64,000 nt of DNA, from positions 1 to 64,000 of the forward strand of contig QCRN01000004.1 in the NCBI GenBank assembly GCA_003211835.1, read 5' to 3'. Of this stretch, positions 43,490 to 57,194 are shown piece by piece; position 1 is the first letter of the stretch; each line of letters starts with the position of its first letter. This DNA comes from Pelagibacteraceae bacterium AG-461-B04 (GTDB lineage: Bacteria; Pseudomonadota; Alphaproteobacteria; Pelagibacterales; AG-422-B15). The translations under genes were made by a program, and so were the position numbers. The notes beneath the pieces were generated by a model that saw nothing but the letters and a program-made list of their open reading frames with translations, did no database searches and was not told the DNA's origin.

Positions 43490-43705
43490 TTAGTCTCGAA
43501 ACAACCAAAGAATAACGCCGACTGCAATCAATCCGACTACACCTGCATTACCTAATTGGCTAACAAGAGAAACTATATTGCCAGCAATATTTCCTACAAA
43601 TGGCAGACTACCGCCACTTAATAGGCCTATCACTATTCCCAGTGCCAATAACGAAAGTCCCAGGCTTGTTAGAGCTTTTATTGCGTTTTGTGCGTTTCTA
43701 ATCAT
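43490..43705 (-). CDS. small membrane protein, paralogue 2
   Basis: A 71-residue protein with the same two-helix layout as its neighbour: first helix LGLSLLALGIVIGLL, hinge with PFVGNIAGNIVSLV, second helix GVVGLIAVGVILWLF. A strong Shine-Dalgarno sequence AGGGGGAG just before the ATG predicts high expression. The gap to paralogue 1 is 50 nt. The helix-hinge-helix form could fit an oligomeric membrane component; this is only a shape-based thought. Confidence 0.68.
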   Translation of the reverse strand: MIRNAQNAIKALTSLGLSLLALGIVIGLLSGGSLPFVGNIAGNIVSLVSQLGNAGVVGLIAVGVILWLFRD

Positions 43706-43843
43706 AACTCCCCCTTATGTTATGTTATTAAATACTACATATAGTATTTATAGGGACTTTAACTTCAAAATATAGCGAAACAAGGTTCTTATAATCTTTT
43801 AAAATATTGATTTTAAATGATTATTCATGCCAAAAAAGAAAAT

Positions 43844-43859
43844 GTGATATTTTTATCAC
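43844..43859 (-). terminator. terminator after the flavoprotein gene
   Basis: GTGATA and TATCAC form a 6-bp stem with a 4-nt loop, followed on the minus strand by ATTTTCTTTTTT. An outer inverted repeat GCCAAAAA (43829-43836) / TTTTTGGC (43875-43882) encloses it. It lies about 33 nt past the stop codon of the gene at 43892. Confidence 0.6.
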
Positions 43860-43891
43860 TCTATTTTTGATACATTTTTGGCTATTTGATT

Positions 43892-45457
43892 CTAAGTGAT
43901 TTGATTCAATAAATCCTGGCACATTTGATCAATTGTAAAGTTATCATTAGATACTCCAAATATTTTCATATCAGGCCTTACTATAATATCTCCTGATGTC
44001 AAAGCCTCAGTAAGATTTGGGTCTAAGTGAATTTCTTGAATATTAGATAAGAATTTACAATCTAGTTCCTTTAATCTTCTTAAGGTGCCGTCTTCTAAAT
44101 GATGAAAATTATTATCTTTAGTAATTATCGCAAAATTAAGCCCTATATTTTCATCCACATCTAAAAGAGTATTATTTTTATCTCTTATGTTTTTTGCGAA
44201 ACGTTGACCTGAATAGATATCGTAAGCTAAAGAATTGTAAATACCTGGCTCATTAGATTTATCACTTAATTTATCCTTATTGCCAAATGCTTGATCTCTT
44301 GCTTCAGGCACAATCGCTTCTTCAAGAGGAGCATTATTTTGAAGAGCGACAGAAATAGAGTCAATTAGCTGCCCAAGCACAATAGAGGACTTGATTGTTT
44401 GTCTAATTTTTGCATTTCTTTCAATATTGTAAGAATGAACAATCTTATTTTTAGATTTATATTTTTTTATTAAATTTATTTTCCAAATTAAGTTAGCTGC
44501 ATCTCTTATTCCACTATTCAAGCTTTGTGCTGCATAGGGTGGAATCTGATATGCAGCCTTACCAATTAGAAAAATATTTTCTATCTGAAAATTATTTGCA
44601 CACCTTCCTTTAAATTCAAAGGTTGATAAATATTCAATGTTGTATTGATTAGGAGTGAGCCAATTAGAAATTAAATCATGAGCTTTGCTAATGGACGCGA
44701 TTTCCTCTTTTTTTTCTCCCGTTAATAATTGAAATTGAAATCGATATCGTGATTCAGAAAGTGCAACATATGATGTTGGTCTTATCGGATCACAAATCTG
44801 CCTGAAAACATTTTCTAGATTAACCCCACTTTTGAGAAAAATGTCTACTATTAACCACTCTCTTGAATAACCAAGATCATCGAAATAGATATTTAATTTT
44901 TTATTCATTAAGTCATTAATTTCGTCTGTATAAATTAAATACGATGCTTCAACTTTAATTGTCTTATTATCTTTTTTGAGAGAATATGTATTTGTATTAC
45001 TTTCAAAGTGAGAGATACTAAAATTATCTAGGATATCTATATTTGGATCATCACTGCAACTTAGCAGCATTTTTTTTTCAAGATCCCCTGGGGTAAATGT
45101 TATCAAAGAGGGAAAACTATTCTTAGCCTTTATGACTGGACTTCGTTGTACAATTTTTGAATTGGTAGTTACTAAATCAGTGAATAATGGTGTATTTATT
45201 AAATCATTAATCTTAGAATAAACCCCAATACGGTCTAATAATCTTGCTGCCTCATCATCAAATGAAGCATCATTTATAACTTTTTCATTAATGAAGTTTT
45301 GTGAAAGTAATAATGTTTTTAAATTATACTTTCCACATAGCAGCGCACATATTTGGCCTAATAGACCCGAGCCAATAACAACTACATCATAACTCTCATT
45401 ATTATCTGGCAAGTTCAACTCCTTGTTTAATGGAAATTGCTTGACTCTTACTTTCAA
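43892..45457 (-). CDS. divergent FAD-dependent aromatic-hydroxylase-like protein
   Basis: A 521-residue protein of the p-hydroxybenzoate hydroxylase/MhpA fold. The dinucleotide motif GSGLLG (29-34) is intact. The second FAD motif, normally GD-AAH, reads GKAAYQIPP (299-307), and the DG motif reads TDE (177-179), so both normally acidic or Gly positions are changed. The following segment SGIRDAANLIWKI is conserved. The start is uncertain: the longest frame begins with TTG at 45457, no ATG is near, and no ribosome-binding site is visible. It may be a catalytically altered member, or work with a different cofactor mode. Divergent from the amidinotransferase gene by 50 nt. Confidence 0.72.
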   Translation of the reverse strand: MKVRVKQFPLNKELNLPDNNESYDVVVIGSGLLGQICALLCGKYNLKTLLLSQNFINEKVINDASFDDEAARLLDRIGVYSKINDLINTPLFTDLVTTNSKIVQRSPVIKAKNSFPSLITFTPGDLEKKMLLSCSDDPNIDILDNFSISHFESNTNTYSLKKDNKTIKVEASYLIYTDEINDLMNKKLNIYFDDLGYSREWLIVDIFLKSGVNLENVFRQICDPIRPTSYVALSESRYRFQFQLLTGEKKEEIASISKAHDLISNWLTPNQYNIEYLSTFEFKGRCANNFQIENIFLIGKAAYQIPPYAAQSLNSGIRDAANLIWKINLIKKYKSKNKIVHSYNIERNAKIRQTIKSSIVLGQLIDSISVALQNNAPLEEAIVPEARDQAFGNKDKLSDKSNEPGIYNSLAYDIYSGQRFAKNIRDKNNTLLDVDENIGLNFAIITKDNNFHHLEDGTLRRLKELDCKFLSNIQEIHLDPNLTEALTSGDIIVRPDMKIFGVSNDNFTIDQMCQDLLNQIT

Positions 45458-45507
45458 TTTAGTTTGAATTCAAGGCAATATTTGTTCAAATTAACCAATA
45501 GAAATCT

Positions 45508-46614
45508 ATGGTAAAAATTGTTAATTCCTGGAATGAGTGGGATCCTCTCAAGCATATAATAGTTGGAAAAGCAGATAACTGTTGCATACCACCATCTGAA
45601 CCAGCAACTGATCCAAAAATACCTGAAGATAGTGACATGAAAGGAATGCATGGGCCCCGCAGTGAAGAGTCTATTCATAAAGCTAATCTTCAACTGGATA
45701 ATTTTTCAAATATTTTAGAAACTCGAGGGGTGAAAGTTGATCGACCCACGCCACTTGAGTTTAATCAAAAAGTTTCCACTCCTGACTGGGAAAATGGATC
45801 AATGTTTGGCTGTATGCCGCCTAGAGATGTTATTCTTACTCTCGGAAATGAAATGCTTGAAGCAACAATGTCTTATAGGTCGAGGTGGTTTGAATATCTT
45901 TGTTACAGGCCATTATTAGAGAAATATTACAATGAAGATCCAGACATGAGAATGGAAACTGCGCCAAAACCAAGATTGACAGATAGTAGTTATCGAGAAA
46001 ACTATTTAAATGATGAAATATCCATAGATGAACGACTAGATATGGTTGCAAAAAGAAAATTTGTAACTACCGAAAAAGAAATTTTGTTTGATGCTGCAGA
46101 TATTTTAAGAATGGGAAAAGATTTATTTGTGCAACATGGTTTTACAACGAATTTAAAAGGTAGCAATTGGCTCAAGAGGCATTTTAAAGAACATAGGGTT
46201 CACACCTTGAATTTTCCAGGTGACCCTTATCCTATACATATAGATGCAACATTCACTCCTTTAAAACCAGGTCTCATAATTAATAATCCAACAAGGCGGT
46301 TACCTGACGACCAGAGAAAAATATTTGAGCGTAATGATTGGCAAATTATAGATGCAGCTCAGCCTGCCCATAATGAGCCACCTCCTTTATGCTATTCTAG
46401 TATTTGGTTAAGTATGAATGTTTTGGTCATAGATCCAAAAACTGTGTGCGTAGAAGAAAGTGAGATCTATCAATGTGAACAAATTAGTAAATTGGGTTTT
46501 GAAGTTATTCCTGTCCCTTTTAGAGATGCTTATCCATTTGGTGGCGCACTTCACTGCGCAACCACAGATGTATATCGTGAAGGTCAAAAAGAAGATTACT
46601 TTCCCAAACAATAA
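45508..46614 (+). CDS. amidinotransferase (L-arginine:glycine amidinotransferase family)
   Basis: A 368-residue enzyme that moves the amidino group of arginine to an amine acceptor. The catalytic set is visible: Asp195/Asp198 in FDAADIL, His244 in PIHIDATF and Cys350 in GGALHCATTDVYREG, matching the human AGAT residues Asp254, His303 and Cys407. It starts VNSWNEWDPLKHIIVG, as in this family. The acceptor could be glycine (giving guanidinoacetate) or another amine. It stands alone; no creatine or hydantoin gene lies near it. The product converges on mrdB with 2 nt between stop codons. Confidence 0.88.
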   Translation: MVKIVNSWNEWDPLKHIIVGKADNCCIPPSEPATDPKIPEDSDMKGMHGPRSEESIHKANLQLDNFSNILETRGVKVDRPTPLEFNQKVSTPDWENGSMFGCMPPRDVILTLGNEMLEATMSYRSRWFEYLCYRPLLEKYYNEDPDMRMETAPKPRLTDSSYRENYLNDEISIDERLDMVAKRKFVTTEKEILFDAADILRMGKDLFVQHGFTTNLKGSNWLKRHFKEHRVHTLNFPGDPYPIHIDATFTPLKPGLIINNPTRRLPDDQRKIFERNDWQIIDAAQPAHNEPPPLCYSSIWLSMNVLVIDPKTVCVEESEIYQCEQISKLGFEVIPVPFRDAYPFGGALHCATTDVYREGQKEDYFPKQ

Positions 46615-46616
46615 TT

Positions 46617-47750
46617 TTATATAAAACTGCTCTTCGTTAAAGTTGTATTATAATTAATATAACAATTCGTTAGCAGTCCAAATCCAAACATAACAGCTAA
46701 CATAGAGCTTCCTCCGTATGATATGAAAGGTAAAGGCACTCCAACTACAGGTAGAATTCCTGTCACCATTCCGATATTTACAAAAACATAGATAAAGAAT
46801 ACTGAACAAACTCCTAGAGATAAGAATTTACTAAATAAACTTTTAGACGTTAGTGCCATTCTAATAGAAATACCAATTAATGCCATGTACAATAAAATTA
46901 AAACTATAGAACCAATAAATCCAAACTCTTCTCCAAACATTGTGAAAATAAAATCTGTTTGCATCTCAGGGAGAAAATTAAGATGGCTTTGGGTACCCTC
47001 CATATAGCCTTTGCCAAAAATACCTCCAGAGCCCAAGGCAATCTTAGATTGAGTTATATGATAACCATTTCCAAGGGGGTCTCTCTCTGGATTAAAAAAA
47101 GTAAAAACTCTCTCTTTTTGGTATCCCTTTAAATACTGCCAAAGGATTGGTAGAGATAGAACAAGCCCTAAAATCCCAGATATAAAGTATTTATAATTAA
47201 GACCTGAGATCCATATAACACTCACTCCACCAAGAAAGATCACCAAGGCAGTTCCCAAATCGGGCTGAATTACAACAAATGTAACTGGTATAATTACTAT
47301 AAAACCAGGTATAATTAATTTAGAAAAAAAATTGTCGTGATAATCCTCCATGGAATGAAAATATTTAGCCAATGCTAAAATTAAAGTATATTTTACAAAT
47401 TCTGATGGCTGTAAACTAAAACCTGCAAAACTTATCCATCTTTTTGCACCATTAATTTCATCTCCAACTAGCGGCAGAATCATTAGGATGACAATACTGG
47501 CAATAAAAATTAGATATGCAAATCTGAAAATTATTTTTAAATCTAACAAGGCTACAATAAAAAAAATAATTAGTCCTAATATGAATCTTTGCACATGCCT
47601 TATGGGCCATTCACTAAAATTACCATCAGAAATACTGTAAAGCGCAAGAATTCCTATAAAAAATATAGTACATATAAGAAATAGTAAAAAATAATTTATG
47701 GATCTAAGTTTATCAGAGATTGTTGCTTCAGTTTTACTGTAACTAAACAT
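46617..47750 (-). CDS. mrdB: rod-shape determining protein RodA (SEDS glycosyltransferase)
   Basis: Peptidoglycan polymerase of the elongasome, 377 residues and about ten membrane segments. Features: the conserved SEDS segment KRWISFAGFSLQPSEFVK, PDLGTALVIFLGG and the C-terminal LPFISYGGSSMLAVMFGFGLL. It overlaps the 3' end of mrdA by 8 nt and is the last gene of the mreB-mreC-mreD-mrdA-mrdB cell-shape operon. Confidence 0.95.
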   Translation of the reverse strand: MFSYSKTEATISDKLRSINYFLLFLICTIFFIGILALYSISDGNFSEWPIRHVQRFILGLIIFFIVALLDLKIIFRFAYLIFIASIVILMILPLVGDEINGAKRWISFAGFSLQPSEFVKYTLILALAKYFHSMEDYHDNFFSKLIIPGFIVIIPVTFVVIQPDLGTALVIFLGGVSVIWISGLNYKYFISGILGLVLSLPILWQYLKGYQKERVFTFFNPERDPLGNGYHITQSKIALGSGGIFGKGYMEGTQSHLNFLPEMQTDFIFTMFGEEFGFIGSIVLILLYMALIGISIRMALTSKSLFSKFLSLGVCSVFFIYVFVNIGMVTGILPVVGVPLPFISYGGSSMLAVMFGFGLLTNCYINYNTTLTKSSFI

Positions 47751-49614
47751 TGGAGATGCTCTTACTTTTTAAATTTAACTTATTATCAAATAAATATTTA
47801 AATATTTTCGAAGCAACTGGTGCTGCAGCTCCAGAGCCACTTCCACCATGTTCTATTATTACTGACACTGCATATTGAGGATTATTTATTGGTCCGTATC
47901 CTATAAATAAACCATGATCACGCTTATCCCAAGGTAACTCATTATTTTTTTTTAATCCCTCTTCTCTTTCTTGCGAACTAATAACTCTAACTTGAGAAGT
48001 GCCAGTTTTACCGGCCATCTTAAGATTGCCAGAAATACGTGATCTATATGAGGTTCCCCCTTGTGTATTGGTCGCATCCTCTAGGCCCTTTTTAATGATA
48101 GCTAAATATTCCGGATTTAATGATATTTTCTGTTGTTTTTTGGCGTTTTTCTTTTTATTCAAGACAATTGTTGGATTTATTTTCTCTCCTCCATTAATTA
48201 ATTGACCTAAAGCGAGACTTAATTGTGCGGAAGTTGTAAGAAAATATCCCTGTCCAATTCCTGCTGAAAGAGTTTCTCCAACCATCCAAGGTGTGCCAAT
48301 AGACTCTAACTTCCAATTCTTTGAAGGAACAATTCCCTTTTTTTCCTCATAAAATGACTCAAAAACATTTTGCCCAAACCCAAACCTTTTGCATACCTCA
48401 GCAATTTTGTTGATGCCAATTTCTCTTGATATTTGATAAAAATATACATCACATGAAACTTTAAGCGCTTCATTCATGTTGACCTTGCCGTGACCTTCTT
48501 CCTTCCAACAGTGAAAAGTTTTGATTCCTGACTCAAGACTTGTATCTTTAATCTCATGTTTACCATTACAATAAACCTCTCTTTTTTCACTGACTCCATT
48601 TTCTAATGCCGCTAATGCTACAAAAGGCTTAATTGTTGAACCGGGAGGATATTGACTTGAAATTGATTTATTTATCAGTGGTTTATAAATATTGTTTGTA
48701 AGGGAATTCCATTTTTCTAATGATATATTCTTAGAAAATAAGTTTGGATCATAAGATGGTGATGAAACTAATGCATAAAATTCTCCAGTTTTAATATTCG
48801 TTACTGCCACACATCCGCTTTGACCATTAAGGCTTTTGTAGCAATAATCTTGCAGTTCTGAGTCAATTGTAAGTTGAATATTTTCACCTCGAGTGCTTTC
48901 ATATCTGTCTAATTCTCTTATTTCTCTTCCGTTTGCATTAACTTCAATATTTTTATTTCCTAATTTACCTCTCAAATTAAAGTCCTTCGACTTTTCAATA
49001 CCAAGTTTTCCTGATTTTGCTGAGCTTAAATCAGCTAATGTATTAGTGTCTCTTTCTTTTTTATCAAGAGGAGCAGTGTACCCGATAATATGAGAATGTG
49101 ATGGTCCGCTAGTATAATATCTCTTAAATCCAATTTGAGGATAAATTCCATCTACTTTATGTATGTTTGCATTAATCATAGAAAATTGATCCCAAGATAA
49201 ATCATCTAGTACTTTTATAGGTATAAATTTTTTTGTTTTATTTATTTCTGAATATAATTTTTGGGTATCTATTTGAACGTCTGGTAGTATTTTTTTTAAA
49301 TTTTCAATTGATTTTATATAGTCTGAAGTTTCCTCTCTGATGATCACAACTTCATATTTTTCACGGTTGACAGCTAATGGCTTGCCTTGTAGGTCATAGA
49401 TAATGCCTCTTTGAGGTTCTAATAATCGATGAGTAATTCTATTATTATCTGACAGTATTTTGTATTTATCTTTGTCTACTATCTGCAAGTAAGCGAGCCT
49501 GGACGCTAATATTGTAAATAATCCTGCTTTTGCAATCGTTATAATTGCAGTTCGTCTACTGATTGAAGCATCAAGGTCATATTTCTTAAAAATAAATTTA
49601 TTTGATTCTGACAT
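47743..49614 (-). CDS. mrdA: penicillin-binding protein 2
   Basis: Transpeptidase of cell elongation, 623 residues: one N-terminal membrane anchor (about 25-43), the PBP dimerisation domain with EPQRGIIYDLQG, and the transpeptidase domain with SxxK (PPGSTIKPF), SxD (KVSCDVYFYQ, typical of PBP2) and KTGTSQ. The KTG-downstream segment HGLFIGYGPINNPQYAVSV is also conserved. It partners RodA, encoded just downstream, and overlaps mreD by 17 nt. Confidence 0.96.
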   Translation of the reverse strand: MSESNKFIFKKYDLDASISRRTAIITIAKAGLFTILASRLAYLQIVDKDKYKILSDNNRITHRLLEPQRGIIYDLQGKPLAVNREKYEVVIIREETSDYIKSIENLKKILPDVQIDTQKLYSEINKTKKFIPIKVLDDLSWDQFSMINANIHKVDGIYPQIGFKRYYTSGPSHSHIIGYTAPLDKKERDTNTLADLSSAKSGKLGIEKSKDFNLRGKLGNKNIEVNANGREIRELDRYESTRGENIQLTIDSELQDYCYKSLNGQSGCVAVTNIKTGEFYALVSSPSYDPNLFSKNISLEKWNSLTNNIYKPLINKSISSQYPPGSTIKPFVALAALENGVSEKREVYCNGKHEIKDTSLESGIKTFHCWKEEGHGKVNMNEALKVSCDVYFYQISREIGINKIAEVCKRFGFGQNVFESFYEEKKGIVPSKNWKLESIGTPWMVGETLSAGIGQGYFLTTSAQLSLALGQLINGGEKINPTIVLNKKKNAKKQQKISLNPEYLAIIKKGLEDATNTQGGTSYRSRISGNLKMAGKTGTSQVRVISSQEREEGLKKNNELPWDKRDHGLFIGYGPINNPQYAVSVIIEHGGSGSGAAAPVASKIFKYLFDNKLNLKSKSISNV

Positions 49615-50083
49615 ATTTATTTTGAATGGATGAAATTGTATAATCTAATGGGTAATATAATAATATTACTACCATGTATGGGATAATATTTATAAAGAGT
49701 GAAATTGAAGTATGATAAATAAGATAAATCGTAAAATAATTTATGGAAAACAAACTTAGCATTAATAATAAAAATATTAAAAATTTGATATTTGTGTTTA
49801 ACGGTATACTTAAAAAATTTCCAACCCTGTCTATTAAATAAAAACAAAGGAATAATGAGCTTGCATATCCAAAAGGGGTAGAGACTAAAATATCATTATA
49901 GATTCCTAATAAAAATAATACGATACAGATAATCCAATTCGTTTCATTCCACCTTAAAACATATATTATCAAGCAGCTAATCAATGTAAGGTCAAAATAA
50001 ATTGAATTGAACACAATATTCGAAGATATGATAAAAATTAGAATAAAATAAAATATTAAATTATTTATTTTTAAATCATTCAT
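49598..50083 (-). CDS. mreD: rod-shape determining protein MreD
   Basis: A 161-residue, very hydrophobic protein with five or six membrane segments and few conserved residues; LGIYNDILVSTPFGYASSLFLCFYL (split by a short loop) resembles the DxxxGxxxG region of MreD. The identification rests mainly on position between mreC and mrdA, size and hydrophobicity. It bridges MreC and the PBP2-RodA complex. Confidence 0.82.
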   Translation of the reverse strand: MNDLKINNLIFYFILIFIISSNIVFNSIYFDLTLISCLIIYVLRWNETNWIICIVLFLLGIYNDILVSTPFGYASSLFLCFYLIDRVGNFLSIPLNTNIKFLIFLLLMLSLFSINYFTIYLIYHTSISLFINIIPYMVVILLYYPLDYTISSIQNKYVRIK

Positions 50084-50092
50084 AATATTTTA

Positions 50093-50941
50093 TTATTCGT
50101 TATTCTGATTAAATTTATAATTTAGTAGTATTATATGATTTAGTTGACTAACGTCCTCAATTAATTCAACCTCAATTTTTTCACCCTCAGTTTTTGCAAC
50201 TTTCCCAACAACTAAATAAGGTGGAAAAATTCCTCCTTTTCCTGAAGTTGTAACTAGATCTCCAACTTTTATATTTTTGTATTCCCTAACATACTCAATA
50301 ATTGGATTATTTTGACCCTGTCCTATCATTATTCCCTGATGTGCATCTTCAGAAATACTTACAGGTAATCTACTATTGATGTTATTCAGCAGAAGTACTC
50401 TTGCAACCTTATTATCTAATGAAGTTACCCTTCCCAATATTCCGTTAGGACCTGCTGCTGGCATATCAATAAATAATTTTTCAGTTTCATCAGATTTTAT
50501 CAAGATTGTTCCTATAAATTTATTAGAAAAATTTGCTACAATTCTTGATGTAATGAAATCGTATTCTTGATCAGCTGTTAAATTTAATAAATCTTCATAT
50601 TGAGCGATTTTTAGTTTCATGGAAACTACTTCTTGGAAAGACGCTGAATTAGTTAATTGATTTCTATTATACTCATCAAGCTGATTATAAATTTCTTTTA
50701 GATCTACAATAGACTGTATACCTGAATTTATTAACTTTGAAGGAGTTGATACTATATATGAAATTGAGTATGAAATACTTGTTGTATATGATCTTAAATT
50801 CTTTGCTGATTGTGTTAGTTCAAATCTTCCCACAAATAGAATTAATGAGATAACGAAGAGTATAATAGCAAGTATAAAGACCCTACTACTTGGACTTAGT
50901 ATTTTTTGAACTCGTAAGTTTCTTGAAAGCCTCACTTTCAA
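50093..50941 (-). CDS. mreC: rod-shape determining protein MreC
   Basis: Periplasmic scaffold of the elongasome, 282 residues: short basic cytoplasmic N-terminus, one membrane segment (about 20-38), coiled-coil region (about 70-120) and the beta-sandwich with AGPNGILGRVTSLDNKVARVLLL, GDLVTTSGKGGIFPPYLVVGKV typical of MreC (split between strands). Order mreB-mreC-mreD is kept. Confidence 0.92.
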   Translation of the reverse strand: MKVRLSRNLRVQKILSPSSRVFILAIILFVISLILFVGRFELTQSAKNLRSYTTSISYSISYIVSTPSKLINSGIQSIVDLKEIYNQLDEYNRNQLTNSASFQEVVSMKLKIAQYEDLLNLTADQEYDFITSRIVANFSNKFIGTILIKSDETEKLFIDMPAAGPNGILGRVTSLDNKVARVLLLNNINSRLPVSISEDAHQGIMIGQGQNNPIIEYVREYKNIKVGDLVTTSGKGGIFPPYLVVGKVAKTEGEKIEVELIEDVSQLNHIILLNYKFNQNNE

Positions 50942-50954
50942 ACCTTTTCATTAG

Positions 50955-53563
<2,609 letters not shown>

Positions 53564-53608
53564 CTTTAAATCCCTTGGTTATATGTTAATTGTGTTAAAA
53601 TTAAGTAT

Positions 53609-53640
53609 CCCCCTGAGGCAAGTTTTAAGTCGCCCGGGGG
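53609..53640 (-). promoter_or_regulatory. GC-rich hairpin after the leader ORF (attenuator candidate)
   Basis: On the minus strand CCCCC-G-GGC, a 12-nt loop, GCC-TCA-GGGGG (53640-53609). It stands out strongly from the AT-rich surroundings. Only a modest T-rich segment follows (ATACTTAATTTT), so its strength as a terminator is uncertain. Confidence 0.5.
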
Positions 53641-53643
53641 CTG

Positions 53644-53682
53644 CTAAGCAGTTTTAACAGCAAGAGAGATTGAAGAGTGCAT
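53644..53682 (-). CDS. putative leader peptide of leuA
   Basis: A 12-codon ORF with product MHSSISLAVKTA, ending in TAG about 80 nt before leuA. It contains one codon each for Ile, Leu and Val, the end products of the neighbouring ilv and leu genes, and is directly followed by a strong GC-rich hairpin. Classical leucine leaders carry runs of the regulating codon, which is not the case here, so attenuation by branched-chain amino acids is suggested, not shown. The AUG lies in the loop of a small AAGAG/CTCTT hairpin. Confidence 0.45.
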   Translation of the reverse strand: MHSSISLAVKTA

Positions 53683-53863
53683 TCTCTTAATGAATTGAAA
53701 AGATTACTAAAATATATTTTTTTCATAGCAAAATTATGCACTTTAATTAATTTCAAAGATAATGGATAAATATATGAATATTGCTAAATTCGCAATAAAT
53801 TACTCAAAATTGCTTAAATATTGGGCAATACCATATCTTTTGAGTCTGAAAACTTAAAATTAG

Positions 53864-55399
<1,536 letters not shown>

Positions 55400-55400
<1 letters not shown>

Positions 55401-57169
55401 TAAACTAAAACTTTTCCTTCATCTGAAATCTCTTCTTTTACAGTTTCGTCCCCAAGTAGCATTTCATTATGGGCCTTGCCTGATGGAATCATTGGAAACA
55501 CATTTTCATTCTGTTCTACAACACAGTCGAATATAACTGGACCATCATATTCGATCATTTCATTTATCGCTTTATTTAATTCATTAGGTTTCTGAACTCT
55601 TATGCCTTTAGCGCCATAAGCTTCAGCTAGTTTAACAAAATCTGGTAATGCATCTGTGTAGCTATGAGAATATCTTTTATCATGAAGCAGTTCCTGCCAT
55701 TGCCTGACCATTCCCATGTACTGATTATTAATAATAAAAATCTTTACAGGCAATTTGTGTTGAATGGCTGTGGACATTTCCTGAATACACATCAATATTG
55801 ATGCTTCTCCCGCAATATCAATAACTAATTTATCAGGATGAGCCACCTGTGCTCCAATCGCTGCAGGTAAGCCAAAACCCATTGTTCCTAATCCACCCGA
55901 TGTTATCCATCTATTAGGTTTGTTAAATTTATAATATTGAGCGGCCCACATTTGATGTTGACCAACTTCAGTCGTTACAAATACATCTTTATCCTTAGTT
56001 AACTCATATAATCTCTGGATTGCGTATTGTGGTTTTATTATATTTTTATCGCTTACATATTTAAGTGAGTCTTTCTCTTTCCATTTATCAATTGTTTTCC
56101 ACCACTCCTTGAGAGGGGATTTATTGATTTTGTAAACTTTAGACTTCCATAATTTTATTGAATCTTCCAACACATGTGCAACATCACCTATTAATGGTAC
56201 GTCAACTTTAACAATCTTATTGATTGAAGAAGGATCAATATCAATATGGATCTTTTTAGAATTTGGAGAAAACTCGTCAATTTTGCCAGTTATCCTATCA
56301 TCAAATCTGGCTCCAATATTAATCATTAAGTCACATTCGTTCATAGCCATATTCGCTTCATAAGTACCATGCATACCTAACATGCCAATAAACTGTGAGT
56401 CGTCACCAGGATAGGCTCCTAATCCTTGTAACGTAGATGTAATTGGAAAACCAGTTAACCGAACAAACTCCCTTAGTAATTGAACAGCTGCATTGCCAGA
56501 ATTAATAACACCTCCGCCAGTATAAAAAATCGGTTTTTCAGCATCCGCTATTAATTTAAGTGCGTCATCAATTTGATCGATGTTTGCCTTTAATTTTGGT
56601 CTATACGATTTATGTTTTACAGTTTCAGGGCCAATATACGTTCCTGTCTGAAATTGAATATCTTTTGGTATATCAACTAGAACTGGACCAGGTCTTCCAC
56701 TTGAAGCAACGTAAAACGCTTCGTGGAGAATTCTTGAAAGATCATTGATATCTTTAACAAGCCAATTATGTTTTGTGCAAGGTCTTGTAATGCCTACAGC
56801 ATCACATTCTTGAAAAGCATCGGTTCCAATTAAGTGTGTTGGCACCTGACCACTTATACAAACAATTGGAATGGAGTCCATCATGGCATCAGTTAAACCT
56901 GTTACCGCGTTAGTAACTCCAGGGCCAGATGTAACAAGCATAACCCCAACTTTACCACTTGATCTAGCATATCCCTCAGCAGAATGAGATGCACCTTGTT
57001 CATGCCTAACTAAATAGTGCCTAATAGGCTGATTGGTATCTCTTTCCTTTGCTAACTCATCGTATATAGGTAAAACTGCCCCACCAGGATATCCAAAAAT
57101 TGTATCAACTTGATGATCTTCAAATGCTTTTAAAACCATTTGAGCACCTGTCATCTGAATATTAACCAT
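55400..57169 (-). CDS. ilvB: acetolactate synthase large subunit
   Basis: Thiamine-diphosphate and FAD-dependent enzyme starting branched-chain amino-acid synthesis, 589 residues. Visible: FGYPGGAVLPIYD, RHEQGASHSAEGYAR, and the ThDP-binding segment GDIAGEAS-like VIDIAGEASILM followed by NNQYMGMVRQW. In the ThDP motif GDG-x-NN the usual GDGSF reads AGEAS, where Glu replaces Asp, seen directly in the sequence. AAGGGG precedes the ATG. First gene of ilvB-ilvH-ilvC. Confidence 0.96.
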
Positions 57170-57194
57170 AAATTCCCCTTACGTTTGAAGTGAC

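Larger units (their letters stand above)
53564..53863 (-). promoter_or_regulatory. leuA leader region
   Basis: Longest gene-free stretch in the window (300 nt), between the ilvC stop and the leuA start. It holds a short leader ORF (53644-53682), a GC-rich hairpin (53609-53640), a hairpin TATTGC/GCAATA at 53779-53797, and an inverted repeat ACTCAAAA/TTTTGAGT (53802-53809 and 53838-53845) with an inner TTGC/GCAA pair just after ilvC, which may act as its 3' end structure. Confidence 0.6.
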
